Source of the DNA: Tridacna crocea
Lineage: Eukaryota > Mollusca > Bivalvia > Cardiida > Cardiidae
Direction: 5' to 3'
NCBI GenBank assembly: GCA_943736015.1
Contig: OX031061.1
Coordinates: 17,679,290 to 17,743,289 of the forward strand
DNA: 64,000 nt
Shown: in pieces, positions 1-12,520 of the stretch
Numbering within the stretch: the first letter of the stretch is position 1
Layout: each line of letters opens with the position of its first letter
Notes under the pieces: model-generated
What the model saw: the letters and a program-made list of their open reading frames with translations, nothing else
Database searches by the model: none
Told to the model about the DNA's origin: nothing
Made by a program: the position numbers and the translations under genes

Positions 1-161
1 TCATTGTGGGAAAAGGAGAAATGCTGGTAACAGCATTTTCTCCTTTTCCCACAATGTTTTCTACCCTTCACGAAACAAATTTAAAATTTCAGTTACTTTT
101 ATTTTGTCATCTGCAAATGCTTTGGACAAGCCTAAGATATTGTTGTTTGGTAATGAGTTAA
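1..161 (+). mobile_element. piggyBac-like MITE, cut by window start
   Basis: Hairpin and long arm (CTGCAAATGCTTTGGACAAG), ending GGTAATGAGTTAA. Confidence 0.85.
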
Positions 162-185
162 TAGCCAGGGTTAAATTCTGTTCAT

Positions 186-1248
186 TTTTAGCTCTACTGG
201 CTGAAAGCCAGCAGAGCTTATGTCATGGCTGGGTTTCCGTCGTCTGTCCCTTCGTCTGTCCGTCTGTTAGTATTTTTCTTGTTTACGCAATAAAGTCTTC
301 ATTTCTTGTCAGATTTTTGTGAAACTTGCACAGTTTGTTTATCTCATCAATAGCTTCAACCCTATTGATTTTGAGAAAAATCTAACAAACAATATTGGAA
401 AAGTAGCCATTTCAAGTTGAAAATTTCCAATTCTTGTTTACGTGATAAAGTCTTCATTTTAGGTCAGATTTATGTGAAAGTTGCACAATTTGTTTTTATG
501 GGAAAAGTAGCCATTTCAAGTTGAAAATTTCCAATGCTTGTTTATGGGATAAAGTCTTCATTTGTTGTCAGATTTTTGTGAAACTTGCACAGTTTGTTTA
601 TCTCATCAATTACTTTAACCCCATCGATTTTGAAAAAAATTCGACAAACAGTGTGGGAAAAGTAGCCATTTCAAGTTTAAAATTTACATTTCTTGTTTAC
701 GCAATAGTCTTCATTTTAGGTCAGATTTGCATGAAACTTGCAGAGTTTGTTTATCTTATCAATAGCTTCAACCCTGTTGATTTTTGAAAAAAATTCCAAC
801 AAAGAGTATTGGAAAAGTAGCCATTTCAAGTTAAAAACTTTCATTTCTTGTTTACGTGATAAAGTCATTTTTAGTCAGATTTCCGTGAAACTTACACAGT
901 TTGTTTATTTCATCTATAGCTTTAACCCTGTTGATTTTGAAAAAAAATCTTACAAACAGTATGGGAAAAGTAGTCTTTTCAAATTGAACAATATCATTTC
1001 CTGTTTACATGATCAAGTATTTATTTGTGATCAGATTTTATGAATTTTTCAGCTTGTTTATCCCATCAATAGCTTTTTAACCCTGTTGAGTTTGAAAAAA
1101 TTCAACCAACAGTAATGGAAACATAGCCATTTTGAGTTGAAAAGTCAATTTTTTTTGTCTTTTTGCGTAATGACTTCCTATGTATGCTTGAGTTAAAAGC
1201 AAACTCTCTGCCAGTAGAGCATATTCAGGCCCTTCAGGGCCTTCTAGT
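186..1248 (+). mobile_element. Helentron-like non-autonomous element 1
   Basis: Begins at TTTTTAGCTCTACTGGC, followed by an inverted repeat (GCTCTACTGGCT against AGCCAGCAGAGC) and a GTCTGTCC-rich stretch. It contains about six tandem units of about 155 bp that share 'CTTGTTTACG..ATAAAGTC'. Subterminal GCCAGTAGAGC complements the 5' GCTCTACTGGC. It ends with hairpin GGCCCTTCAGGGCC then TTCTAG|TT. This architecture fits Helentron-associated elements; no helicase gene is present. Confidence 0.6.
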
Positions 1249-3992
1249 TCTCTTAAAGCCAGCAGAGCTTATGTCATGGCAGGGTTTCCAACGTCCATCC
1301 ATCTGTTAGTCTTTTTAGCTCACCTGAGCACAACATGCTCAAAGGGAGCTTTTAGGGTCACTGGGTGTCCGTCGTCCGTCATGCATCGTCAACAATTCTT
1401 TAAACATCAACTCCTCCTAAACCGCTGGGCCAATTTGGACCAAACTTGGCAGGAATGTTCCTTGGGAGGTCCTCTTTAAAAACTGTTCACAGAATTTGAT
1501 TCCGTCAAAAACTCTGGTTGCCATGGCAACCAAATGGAATTTTTTAGCAAATTCTTTAAAAATCTTCTCCTCTGAAACTGCTGGTCGGATTTTGAAATTA
1601 TTTCACAGATATGTTCCTTGGGTGACCCTTTTCAAAACCTGTTCGGGAAATTTTGATCCGTCAAAAATTGTGGCTCTGGTGAATAGGGGCTACTTGCACT
1701 ATACAGAAATCAAGGAATTCTTTAAAAATCTTCTCCTCTGAAACTGCTGGTTGATTTTGAAAAATAATTTCACAGATATGTTCCTTGGGTGACCCTTTTC
1801 AAAAATTGTTCGTGAAATTTTGTTCTGTCAAAAATTGTGGCTCTGGTGAATGGGGGCTACTTGCACTATACAGAAATCAAGGAATTCTTTAAAAATCTTC
1901 TCCTCTGAAACTGCTGGTTGGATTTAGAAATAATTTCACAGATATGTTCCTTGTGTGACCCTTTTCAAAAATTTTTCGTGAAATTTTGATCCGTCAAAAA
2001 ATGTGCCTCTGGTGAATGGGGGCTACTTACACTATACAGAAATCAAGGAATTCTTTAAAAATCTTCTCCTCTGAAACTGCTGGTTGATTTTGAAAAATAA
2101 TTTCACAGATATGTTCCTTGGGTGACCCTTTTCAAAAATTGTTCGTGAAATTTTGATCTGTCAAAAAATGTGCCTCTGATGAATGGGGGCTTCTTGCACT
2201 ATACAGAAATGAAGAAATTCTTAAAAAATCATCTTCTCTGAAACCGCTGGTCAGATTTTGAAATAATTTCACAGAGTTGTTCCTTGGGTGACCCTTTTCA
2301 AAAATTTTTCGCGAAATTTTGATTGGTCAAGAAACATGGCTCTGGTGAATGGGGGCTTCTTGCACTATAGGGAAATGAGGAGATATTCTTAAAAATTTTT
2401 CTTCTCTGAAACCGCTGGTCAGATTTTGAAATAATTTCTCAGAGATGTTCCTTGGGTGACCCTTTTCAAAACGTGTTTGCGAAAGTTTGATTAGTCAAGA
2501 AATATGGCTCTGGTGAATGGGGGCTACTTGCACTATAGGGAAATGAAGAAATTTTTAAAAATTCGTCTTCTCTGAAACGGCTGGACAGATTTTGAAATGA
2601 TTTCACAGAGATGATCCTTGGGTGACCCTTTTCAAAAACTGTTCACAAAATTTTGATCCATGAAGAAACATGGCTCTGGTGAATGGGGGCTACTTGCACT
2701 ATATGGAAATGAAGAAATTCTTGAAAATTCTTCTTCTCTGAAACCCCTATTCAGATTTTAAAATAATTTGACAGAGATGTTCCTTGGGTGATCCTTGCTC
2801 TTGTGAATGGGGGCAACTTGCACCATATGGACATGATGAAGTTCTTGAAAATTCTCTTTCTCTGAAACCCTTGGTCAGATTTTAAAAGAAATTTTCCGAA
2901 ATGTTCCTTGGGTGACCCTTTTCAAAACTTGTTCGTAAATTTTGATCCATCAAGAAACATGGCTCTCAAGGATGGGGGATACTTGCTCTTATACAGAAAT
3001 GAAGAATTCTTAAAAATTCTTCTTTTTGAAACCGATGGTCAGATTTCGAAATTAATTTTTACAGGTGACCTTTTGAAAATTGCTTAGCAAAATTATAAAT
3101 TTTGGTTCCAATGTTTCAATACCTCAAAAAAAAAAATAGGCTATGGTCATCTCAAAAATTCAGGTGAGCGATCCAGGGCCATCTTGGCCCTCTTGTTCTT
3201 GTTTAAAGTCTGCATTTGTTGTCAGATTTTTGTGAAACTTGCACAGATTGTTTGTCTTATCAATAGCTTCAACCCTATTGATTTTGAGAAAAACAACTAA
3301 CAACATGGGAAAAGTAGCCATTTCAAGCTGAAAATTTCAAATTCTTGTTCACGCGATAAAGTCTGCATTTCTCATCAGATTTTCATGAAACTTAGTTTAT
3401 TTATCTGATCAATAGCTTCAACCCTATTGATTTTGAGAAAATCCGACAAATAGTATGGGAAAAGTAGCCATTTCCAGTTGAAAATTTCCAATTCTTGTTT
3501 ACGCTACAAAGTCTGCATTAATTTTGTTGCAATATTTTCGTGAAACTTGCAGTTTGTTTATCTCATCAATAGCTTCAACCCTATTGATTTTGAAAAAAAA
3601 AATCCAACAAACAGTTTGGGAAAAGTAGCTATTTCAAGTTGAAAATTTCAAATTCTTGTTTGCATGATAAAGTCTGAATTTCTTGTCAGATTTTCATGAA
3701 AATCACACAGTTTATCACATCAGTAGCTTCAACCTTATTGGTTTCAAAAAGAATCCAATAAACAATATAGGAAAAGTAGCCATCTCAAGTTGAAAATTTC
3801 AAATTCTTGTTTACGCGATAAAATGTGCATTTGTTATCAGATTTTTGTGAAACTTGCACAGAGTGTTTATCTCATCAATAGTTTCAACCCTATGGATTTT
3901 GAAAAAAAATCCAACAAACAGTATAGGAAAAGTAGCCATTTCAAGTTGACTGCCTGTAAAGTAGATGTCGCTGCAATCTGTTTTGAAACCCA
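1249..3992 (+). mobile_element. Second copy of element 1, split by a nested element
   Basis: The fragment 1249-1313 (AAAGCCAGCAGAGC, CTGTTAGTCTTTT) resumes after 3195 with TTGTTTAAAGTCTGC and runs through about five units of 145-160 bp to about 3992. The 3' hairpin end is missing. Confidence 0.6.
1314..3195 (+). mobile_element. Helentron-like element 3, nested in the previous copy
   Basis: 5' end TTTTTAGCTCACCTGAGC, nine tandem units of about 167 bp (marker GTTCCTTGGGTGACCC), subterminal CAGGTGAGC complementing GCTCACCTG, and a 3' hairpin AGGGCCATCTTGGCCCT followed by CTTG|TT. It sits in a T-rich site of element 1's sequence. Confidence 0.6.
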
Positions 3993-4120
3993 AATGTTTA
4001 AAATTTGTATCGAAATTTCAATAGCCTTGGTTTGATCACTTCCTTTTTGTGCGCCAATTTTGAAAATATTACAACAAAATTTCACAAAGGTTATTCACAA
4101 TGACTTTAATAGTGGATAGA

Positions 4121-4349
4121 TTAACCCATTACCACACAATCCCTACTTTTGACGCCCCTGAGAAAGAAGGCTTTTGAAAACCCTGTGGGAAAAGGAGAAA
4201 ATGCTGGTAACCAGCATTTTCTCCTTTTCCCACAGTGTTTTCTACCCTTCCCAGAACAAATTTCAATTTTTCAGTCACATTTATTTTGTCGTCTGCAAAT
4301 GCTTTCAATTTGGACCTGTCTAAATTTTTCTCGTGTGGTAATGGGTTAA
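4121..4349 (+). mobile_element. piggyBac-like MITE, full length (type 1 reference copy)
   Basis: TTAA-CCCATTACCA at the left and TGGTAATGGG-TTAA at the right. Short arm ACACAATCCCTACTTTTGAC; palindrome GGAGAAAATGCTGGTAACC and its complement; long arm ATTTTGTCGTCTGCAAATGC. TTAA targets and CCC termini are the piggyBac signature. No transposase. Plus is defined here as short arm left. Confidence 0.88.
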
Positions 4350-4479
4350 AATAGCTGCTAATTTTTTCAGGTATTTGAATCTGAAAGTTTTTTAAAGGGA
4401 TCCTGTATCATATGTTATTGAAAGTTGGGATGATCTGAATGAAAAACTTACCAACCCATCTTCATAATAAGCCAGAAGG

Positions 4480-4756
4480 GTAATATTTTATGGCCCTGGT
4501 TGTCTGTCAGTTGGTCTAAGTGTCAGTCTGTTATTTGGTCTGTCTGTCCTTCTGTACTTTGGCAATTTCTTGTGTGCGCAACTCCTCATACAATTTTCAT
4601 TGGATAAGGTTGACCCTTTCCACAATTAATCCCTTTGATGTGCAGTTGGTCATGTGACTGTTAAAATTTGGATCTCTGTAAGCATTCTTGATTTTAACCC
4701 ATTTCAGTGACAAGCCCCTTTGGGTGTATATATGCTGTTCTGTGAATCGCTTGTTA
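4480..4756 (+). mobile_element. Short, internally deleted Helentron-like element
   Basis: A GTCTGTCAGTTGGTC-type 5' part joins directly to a 3' part (GACAAGCCCCTTTGGGTGTA, then TCGCTTGTT). The 3' part matches the end of the complete element at 54735-56146. Confidence 0.5.
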
Positions 4757-4909
4757 ATATTATGACATCATGTTATAAACTATTGTGGGAAAAGAAGAAA
4801 ATGCTGGTTACTGGCATTTTCTTTTTTTTCCCCACATTTTCTTCTAAGGAAATGCTGGTTACCAGCATTTTCTTTTTTTTCCCCACAAAAGCCTTCTTCT
4901 TCAGGGTCA

Positions 4910-5139
4910 TTAACCCATTACCACACAATCCCTACTTTTGACACCCCTGAGAAAGAAGCCTTTGGGAAAACATTGTGGGAAAAGGAGAAAATGCTGGTAA
5001 CCAGCATTTTCTCCTTTTCCCACATTGTTATCTGCCCTTCACAAAACAAATTTCAAATTTTCAGTCACTTTTATTGTTTTGTCTGCAAATGCTTTCAATT
5101 TGGACCAGTCTAAAATTTTCTTGTGTGGTAATGAGTTAA
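4910..5139 (+). mobile_element. piggyBac-like MITE, full length
   Basis: Both TTAA ends and an intact hairpin. It abuts a degenerate, doubled hairpin core at about 4780-4909. Confidence 0.87.
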
Positions 5140-5602
5140 AACTCGGAATTGTGTGGTAAATGGTTAACAACTACTCCAAATTTGAAATAAATATTTTTGG
5201 TATTGACAGAGATATCATAAAATGTCAAAGTTATGAATGTGTCCAAGTTTTCTTCATGGTCATGCAGATGACAATGTCAGGGCATTGACCACACCTCTAC
5301 TCTTTCTTCAAAAGCAGCCAAGCTAAGAGCAGGGGTAGAAAAAAAATCCCCCGAGCCTGCTGTCTGATTTGAAATCCATTTTACTGATTTGACCATCACA
5401 ACAAGGTGCTAGGCAGAGATTTCAAAAGCAAGCAGAAGTGAAATATATGCCCATCTACCACACTATGGCAGGAGCATAAAATTGAAATTTCACTTGCCCT
5501 GACATTATAAAAGAATAATGTAATATTATGGATGTTCACTATCTTAGTATGAGCACATTGGACAAGCAGCAAGTTAGCTTCTTGCACAGGTGAACTTTTT
5601 AC

Positions 5603-6025
5603 GAAACGAAAAAATTTGGGACCAGTCCAAATGCACAGTATTTGCAGAAGGCAAAATTAACTTGGCTCAAAATTGAAGTTTGTTTTGGAAAAGGAGAAAA
5701 ACGCTGATTACCTGCATTTTTCTCCTTTTCCCACAATGGTTTCAAAAGCTTTTTTTCCCAGGGTTGCTCGTTTGAAGTCGGGATTGTGTGGTAAAGGGAT
5801 AACCCTTTACCAAACAATCCCTGGTTTTTACGACTCCAAGATAGAAGACTTTTGAAAACATTGTGGGAAAAGGAGAAAATGCTGGTAACCAGCATTTTCT
5901 CCATTTCCCGCAATGTTTTCTACCCTACTAGAAACAAATTTCAATTTTTTGCGTTACGTTTATTTTGTCGTCTGCAAGTGCTTTCAATTTGGACCAGTCA
6001 GAAATTTTGTCGTTTGGTAGGTTAA
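5603..6025. mobile_element. Two adjoining piggyBac-like MITEs, minus then plus
   Basis: A minus copy at 5603-5802 and a plus copy at 5799-6025 meet at one junction (GGGATAACCC) and share the degenerate target. Confidence 0.8.
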
Positions 6026-6029
6026 ATCA

Positions 6030-6907
6030 AGACAGATACACTTATACCATTGAATACTTGTTTATTTTTATGTTTACAATGATTTAGAAACATTATGAGA
6101 CACATTTCTATCACAAATTTTGTACAAATGTACACATGTTGTTTACATTATACACTCACACAGACTGATGAAGATGGAGCTAAGAAAAAACAGGGAAAAA
6201 AAATGCAAATCAGTTAATTAGAATGAGAGAGTGTGATAGTGCAACTATCCATACAATTCAATTTGTGCATTTCACTTTCTCACTTTTGTGTAAAATCATT
6301 CAAACCATTTCTAATTGAAATATACTTAAAAAAAAACTTGCTACAGATTAGTAAGCCATTCATACAAGCCTGAAAACAAATATTACAAGATAAACATAGA
6401 TAGGAACACCAGACCAGTAGCAACATTCTGTACATTTTGAACAAACCTAAAACATTGACTATTAAATATATGAAAAAATTGTGGGCAAGTCCAGTTTGAA
6501 GGCATTTGCAGACAATAAAATAAATGTTACTCAACTCAATTTTGTGTTTCGAAGAGTTGTAAAAACAATGTGGAAAAAGGAGAAAAATGCTCAGAACCTA
6601 TCTTTTCTCTTTTGCCAACCATGTTTTTGAAAGGCTTTTTCTTTGTAAATTTGGGATAATGTAACAAATGGTTAACTCTACTAATAAAAAGGAAAAGGCT
6701 TTCAAAAACGATGAGCAAAAAGTAAAATATGGTGCTAATTTTAGTCCTTTTCAAACAATGTTCTCTCTCATTTTAACCAACAATTTCCATCATTTATCAT
6801 TTGCAAATACTTTTCAAAAGGACTCTTATTTTATCATCTGATAATAAATAAAATTGGTCTTGCAATGCCATTTCATCAGCAATTTTGATCGCAATGCCTA
6901 CAAACGT
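6030..6907. other. Region without a gene
   Basis: Unique AT-rich sequence to about 6480, then a rearranged MITE fragment (6485-6760). TTTATT at 6061-6066 would be AATAAA on the minus strand. No coding signal was found. Confidence 0.4.
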
Positions 6908-7136
6908 TTAACTCATTACCAAATGACAAAATTTTGGCCTTGCCCAAATTGAAAGCATTTGCAGGTGACAAAATAAAAGTGACTGAAAATTTGAAATTTG
7001 TTTTGTGAAGGGTAGAAAACGTTGTGGGAAAAGGAGAAAATGCTGGTTACCAGCATTTTCTTCTTTTCCCACAATATTTTCTGAAGGCTTCTTTCACAGG
7101 ATCCTCAAAAGTAGGGATTGTGTGGTAATGGGTTAA
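6908..7136 (-). mobile_element. piggyBac-like MITE, full length
   Basis: TTAACTCATTACCAAATGAC to GGTAATGGGTTAA, with an intact palindrome. Confidence 0.87.
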
Positions 7137-7158
7137 AGTAAAGCCAAACCAATGAACT

Positions 7159-7543
7159 CAACCTTATACCATGCAATCCTGAGTTTTAACAACCCTGAAG
7201 AAGACCACTTTTGGAAACATTGTGGTAAAAGGAGAAAATGCTGAACAGCATTTTCTCCTTTTCCCACATTGTTTTCAAACATATCATTCATTCTCAAAGA
7301 ATACCAAGAGAACAAATGAACTCTTTACCAAACAACAAAATTTAAGACATCCAAATTGAAAGCACTTGCAGACAACAAAATAAACATAACTCAAAAAGTG
7401 AAATTTGTGCAAAATAGAATACAAAACATAGTGGGAAAAGGAGAAAATGCTGGTTACCAGTATTTCCTCCTTTTCCGACAATGTTTTCAAAAGGCTTTTA
7501 TATCAAGGTCATAAAAACCAGGGATTGTTTGGAAAAGAGTTAA
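7159..7543. mobile_element. Partial plus MITE followed by a full minus MITE
   Basis: 7159-7280 has short arm and hairpin only; 7318-7543 is a complete minus copy. Confidence 0.75.
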
Positions 7544-7792
7544 AACATTTATTTGTGACACTATTATGGCACAAACTAGCACTGTTTGCTTATCTCTAAA
7601 ATCTTCATCCGAAATGCGCAAATCCCCAGACATGCCATGCAGATAACAAATCTTGGAGAAAAAAGAATCCTTATACCTAAACCATTCCTACTTTTATAAA
7701 AAAAATGCCATACCTTTCATTAATCTATGTTATCTCTTATTAATTTTAAAAGACTTGACCTTTGTAAAAATTGTTAACAATTCGTCATTTTA

Positions 7793-8500
7793 ACTCACTA
7801 TGATAGAGGCCTTTTGAAAACATTGTGGGAAAAGGAGAAAATGTTGGTAACCAGCAGTTTCTCCTTTTCTCACAATGTCTTCTACCATTTCAAAGCCATA
7901 AATCATCTTTTGAGTTAGTGAATTTGTCACCAAAGAATGCATCCAATTTTGACAAGTCTAAAATTTTAGTGTTCAGTACATGACAGATTTAACTAGAATA
8001 TCAACACTGCAAAAAAAATTTTTTAGTTAATCTATAATATGATATCACATATCTCAGTCGCCCATCAGTCATGTACAAACTCCATACATTTTAGCCTGTG
8101 TTTATCTTCCATTCAACACAGAATGCAGAATCACAGACTGAGAAGAAACATGTCATCTATTCAGAAGACTAGCCCTATTTGACAACAGCTTGTCTTAGCC
8201 TTTTTCAGCAACCACTCCACATAGTTTCAAATCTGAATTTCAACACAGGTTGTCCTAAGGACTTACCCCATAACTGCATTATGTCGACTTTAAAGAACCC
8301 TAGGAGAGAAAGCTTTAGAAATCATTGTGAGAAAAGGAGAAAATGCCAATTACCAGTATTTTCTCCTTTTCCCAAAATGCTTTCTGACCTATCATTACTC
8401 CTTTTCTCACAATGTTTTCTACCCTATCAAAGGAAAACTGCACCATTTTAGTCATATAGAAATTGTTGTTTGCAAATGCTTTTAACTTGGAAACAATTTC
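7793..8500 (+). mobile_element. Two degenerate piggyBac-like MITEs
   Basis: Copies at about 7793-7985 and 8289-8500 keep the hairpin but have eroded termini. The sequence between them is unremarkable. Confidence 0.65.
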
Positions 8501-8913
8501 CCCAATCCTTTAAATCAGACATTCAGAACATTGAGTACAGAGTATTTGTTTTGCAGTTTTATCTGATGATTTCGAATGAAATGTTCTATTTAATGGACTG
8601 ATACCAGTCTAAATTGTAAGGCTAAGAGTTATGTACAAGATCCAAATTTAGAATGGTCAACAAACACTGCCGTAGGATTAAAACTGAATCAAATAGGTAA
8701 AAGATCACAGACCAATCTCAATGCCATTGCATTCCTGAAGTTTGAACCAGATTGCTGTACAGTAAAACAGGGGAGACAAAGTCTTTAAGCTTAAGTTATT
8801 TTGAAAAGCATACCTCGTTATGTTTATGACTGTGGTTGTCTTCGATCAGACTCCTGATTTTGTGCAATCTGATCATGATCAATACTATCTGAACCCTAAC
8901 TTGTTCTTAGCAT

Positions 8914-9228
8914 TTAACCCATTACCACACAATCCCCACTTTTGATGACCCTGAGAAAGAAGCCTTTAGAAAACATTGTAGGAAAAAAGGAAAATGCGGG
9001 TAACCAGCATTTCTCCTTTACCCACAATGCTTTCTACCCTTCACAAAACAAATTTCAAATTTTCCGGGAAAAGAAGAAAATGCTGGTAACCAGCATTTTC
9101 TCCTTTTCCCACAATGTTTTCTACCCTTCACAAAACAAATTTCAAATTTTCAGTCACTTTTATTATGTCCTCTGTAAATGCTTTCGATTTAGACAAACCT
9201 CAAATTTTGTCATTTGGTAACAAGTTGA
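8914..9228 (+). mobile_element. piggyBac-like MITE with duplicated hairpin
   Basis: The palindrome and the ACCCTTCACAAAACAAATTT segment occur twice in tandem inside one pair of termini, making it about 85 bp longer than normal. Confidence 0.83.
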
Positions 9229-9451
9229 ATGGCTAATTCTTTGCTTATCATCAAGAAATGGGTAGGAGATTCATGAAATGGAATGACACATTGGAGCAGT
9301 TAAAACAAACCTCTTGTATTAAAACCCGATAAAAAATAAATCCTAAAACCTATCATTGACTAGCATGCCCCTGTACTATGTTTACACAGTATATGCTGAT
9401 TACAATGAATATTTACAGAAGTAAAAAGCGTAAGTGCAAATATACCCATTC

Positions 9452-9681
9452 TTAACCCATTACCACATGATCCCTACTTTTGACGCCTCTGAGAAAGAAC
9501 CCTTTAGAAAACATTGTGGGAAAAGGAGAAAATGCTGGGGAACCAGCATTTTCTCCTTGTCCCACAATGTTTTCTACCTTTCACAAAACAAATTTCAAAA
9601 TTTCAGTCACTTTTATTTTGTCGTCTGCAAATGCTTTGAATTTGGACCAGTCTAAAATATTGTTGTTTGATAATGGGTTAA
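9452..9681 (+). mobile_element. piggyBac-like MITE, full length
   Basis: Both TTAA ends. The centre is GCTGGGGAACCAGC, with two extra G, so the stem is slightly open. A degenerate copy follows at about 9727-9950. Confidence 0.85.
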
Positions 9682-9985
9682 TTATAGCTTCACATTCTCA
9701 GAACATCCATACTCAGTGTCAACATGAACCCTTTCCCAAACAACTCCACATTTTAACGCAGGAGAAATGCTGCTTTTGTAAACAACATGGAAATTAAGAA
9801 AATGTTTGTTACCAGCATTTTTTCCTATTGCTTTCCATATGTTTTCTTTCACAAACAAATTTCATTTGAGCCACATTTCATCTGTGTCTGCAAATTCTTT
9901 CAAAACTGGAAAGTCTAAAATTTTGTTGTTTTCTGTTTATAAGTTAATAAACCATTCATAAATAGTCTGAGACAAATACATAATG

Positions 9986-10285
9986 ATTGATTATTTTCGT
10001 TTATTTATCGCCGCTACCAGTTGCCCATCTGAGCGACGCCCCCAGAAGACGATTAGTTGTTACGGGGGATAGTGCAAGGATACAGGACAAAACTACTGAG
10101 AATTCCGCCTGGTTCTTTAATGTGCTCGGTGTGTAGCACTGTCACACGGGACCTCGGTTTAACGTCTCATCCGAAAGACTATTAGTAATTTTTAGTTGGC
10201 CAGCCGGGGATTCGAACCCACAACCTGTAGGACATTGTGTTCACAAGTCCTACGCTCTACCTACTGAGCTATATCGGCTGGTGAA
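9986..10285 (-). mobile_element. tRNA-derived SINE with 12-bp target duplication
   Basis: The minus strand has an intact pol III A box (TAGCTCAGTAGGTAGAGC) and B box (GGTTCGAATCC) in a tRNA-like head. A conserved-looking body (CCTCGGTTTAACGTCTCAT on plus) and an AT-rich tail follow. AAATACATAATG flanks it exactly at 9974-9985 and 10286-10297. Confidence 0.88.
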
Positions 10286-10499
10286 AAATACATAATGTCA
10301 GTAGGTGGAGCTATATAAAACCCCCTTTTGTCAATGTTATAATGCAGTATTGGGAAATTTTCAGTCACTCCTCCTGAAATTTCTTTACTGAATGCTTGTA
10401 CAAAAAAACAATTACTTTTGTCACACTGTTTTCCAAGTGCATGTTCATTCCACAAGGTATAAACTGAATGCAATGAATTTGCCATTCATCTGGATCAAC

Positions 10500-10918
10500 A
10501 AAACCGGAGTACCAGACAACAAAATTTTATACTTTCAAATTGAAAGTATTAGCAGTCAACTGAAATTTTTGGAAAGGGTAAAAAACAGTGTTGGAAAAGG
10601 AGAAAAAAATGCTGGTTACCATAACTTCACAACTTACGGTCTGTGTTTTTGAGTTTTCAATGAACTAGAATTGGTGAAAAAGGAGGAAAAGGTAAAAAAC
10701 AGTGTTGGAAAAGGAGAAAAAAATGCTGGTTACCATAACTTCACAACTTACGGTCTGTGTTTTTGAGTTTTCAATGAACTAGAATTGGTGAAAAAGGAGC
10801 AAAAGGTAAAAAACAGTGTTGGAAAAGGAGAAAAAAATGCTGGCTACCATAACTTCACAACTTACGGTCTGTGTTTTTGAGTTTTCAATGAACTAGAATT
10901 GGTGAAAAAGGAGCATAA
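10500..10918 (-). repeat. MITE-derived segment in three 114-bp tandem units
   Basis: The long arm of a minus MITE leads into GGTAAAAAACAGTGTTGG at 10577, 10691 and 10805. The three units are nearly identical and each also carries non-MITE sequence (CTTACGGTCTGTGTTTTTGA). Confidence 0.85.
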
Positions 10919-11204
10919 TTTTTGTGTTCACATTATACTTCACGTCACATGATATATTTAAGTTATTGTGGGTATGTTGCAGTAATAGATATTTCACTGT
11001 AGTTATACATTTATACATGTACACTTGTATTTCAGATAACATTAACCTAATACAGTAGTTACACATCAGTTCTAAATATTTGCATACTCTGAGTACTAAA
11101 TATACATGTACATGTATCATGTATACAGTCAACAATAAATACACATGTGTATAGTTTTCTATTCTATAGACATTTATTCTATATCAAACAAATAAACTTC
11201 AATT

Positions 11205-11400
11205 TGTTCCAAGTAAAAGCATTTTCAAACCATATAATTTATGAACAGTGACTAAAATGGTGCGATTTATTTTTGATAGGGTAGAAAACAATGTGGGAAA
11301 AAGAGAAAATCCTGGTTACCAGCATTTTCTCCTTTTCCCAAAATGTTTTCAGAACACTATTGTCAACAGGTCCTTTATAACTAGAAGTGTGTGGTTCATG
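11205..11400 (-). mobile_element. piggyBac-like MITE, degenerate
   Basis: Hairpin GGGAAAAAGAGAAAATCCTG and its near-complement; termini eroded. Confidence 0.65.
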
Positions 11401-11557
11401 GTTAGAGTGCTTTCATATTATTCTGACAAAACTATTTGTGTATCAAGATCTATAAACATGCAATCCCTTGAATTGTTAAAAATGAGAAACAAATCTGAAC
11501 CTATCTCCACAAGTAAGACCATAAGATTAAAAAGACCATCTTGGGTGGGGTAATCTT

Positions 11558-11776
11558 TTAACTACACAATCCTGACTAAATGACCGTGAGAAAGAAACCT
11601 TTTGAAAACCTTGTAATAAAAGGAGAAAATGCTGGTAACCAGCATTTTCACCTTTCCTGCAATGTTTTCTACCCTATCAAAGAAAAAGAGCACTATTTGA
11701 ACCACATTGAAATCGCCGTATGCAAATGCTTTCAATTCAGACAAGGCCAAAATTTTGTTGTCTTGGAAAGGGTTTA
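11558..11776 (+). mobile_element. piggyBac-like MITE
   Basis: TTAACTACACAATCC to GGAAAGGGTTTAA. The left terminus has lost a few bases. Confidence 0.75.
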
Positions 11777-11999
11777 ATTCATACACAAGAGGCAGATTCC
11801 AAGCTTATACATAACTAGTCTAAGTGAAGCAGTTGAGAAGCATTCATACAAAATGAATTTTTTTTTAATGTTATACTTGGAAAAGGGGGAAAAGTTTGTA
11901 TAAAAAAGCCTTTTCTGCTTTTTCCAGGACATTTTCAAATGCTTTTTACAGCTTCAATATAAGACTTGTATCAACAGCATACCAGTTCAAGTGCAGCCT

Positions 12000-12223
12000 T
12001 TAACCCTTTACCACACAATAACAACTTTTGACGAACCTGAGGTAGAAGTCTTTTTTAAACATTGTGGGAAAAGGAGAAAATGCTGGTAACCAGCATTTTC
12101 TCCTTTTCCCACAGTGTTTTCTACCCTTATAAAATCAAATTTCGATTTTACAGTCATATTTCTTTTGTCTGCAAATGCTTTCAAGTTGGACCAGTCTATA
12201 GATTTGTCATTTGGGAGAGTTAA
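12000..12223 (+). mobile_element. piggyBac-like MITE, full length
   Basis: TTAACCCTTTACCACACAAT to GGGAGAGTTAA, with an intact hairpin. Confidence 0.86.
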
Positions 12224-12520
12224 GGTGTTAAGTTTTTCAAGTTCAGGTGTCAAAAAAATTTGCGCCTCTTCAAATCTAAAGAATCTGCAGACACTGAATG
12301 AGGTTTACAGTTTCAGACATCTTCCAAATTTTACCTACAGCTTTCACCAACGATACCTGTTATTTTCAGACTTAACATCATCCAGAAAGAAAACATTTTT
12401 CCAATGATATAAAAATTATCACTGAGTAAATGCAACAACATTACTCCTTTTTTCCACAATGCTTTCAAAACTCTGTCTGCTACAAGAGGGTGGTAGTTTG
12501 CATGAAACTTGGTTTGACTT

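Noticed and set aside
186-3992. CRISPR-like or centromeric satellite array
   Set aside because: Units are 145-170 bp and diverged, with no short repeat/spacer alternation, and the arrays have defined transposon-like ends in a eukaryotic context.
10205-10281. A tRNA gene on the minus strand
   Set aside because: A and B boxes are good, but the unit continues into a SINE body with an AT-rich tail and an exact target duplication. It is a SINE head. The same applies to heads at 23470, 37996, 44906, 53590 and 53917.
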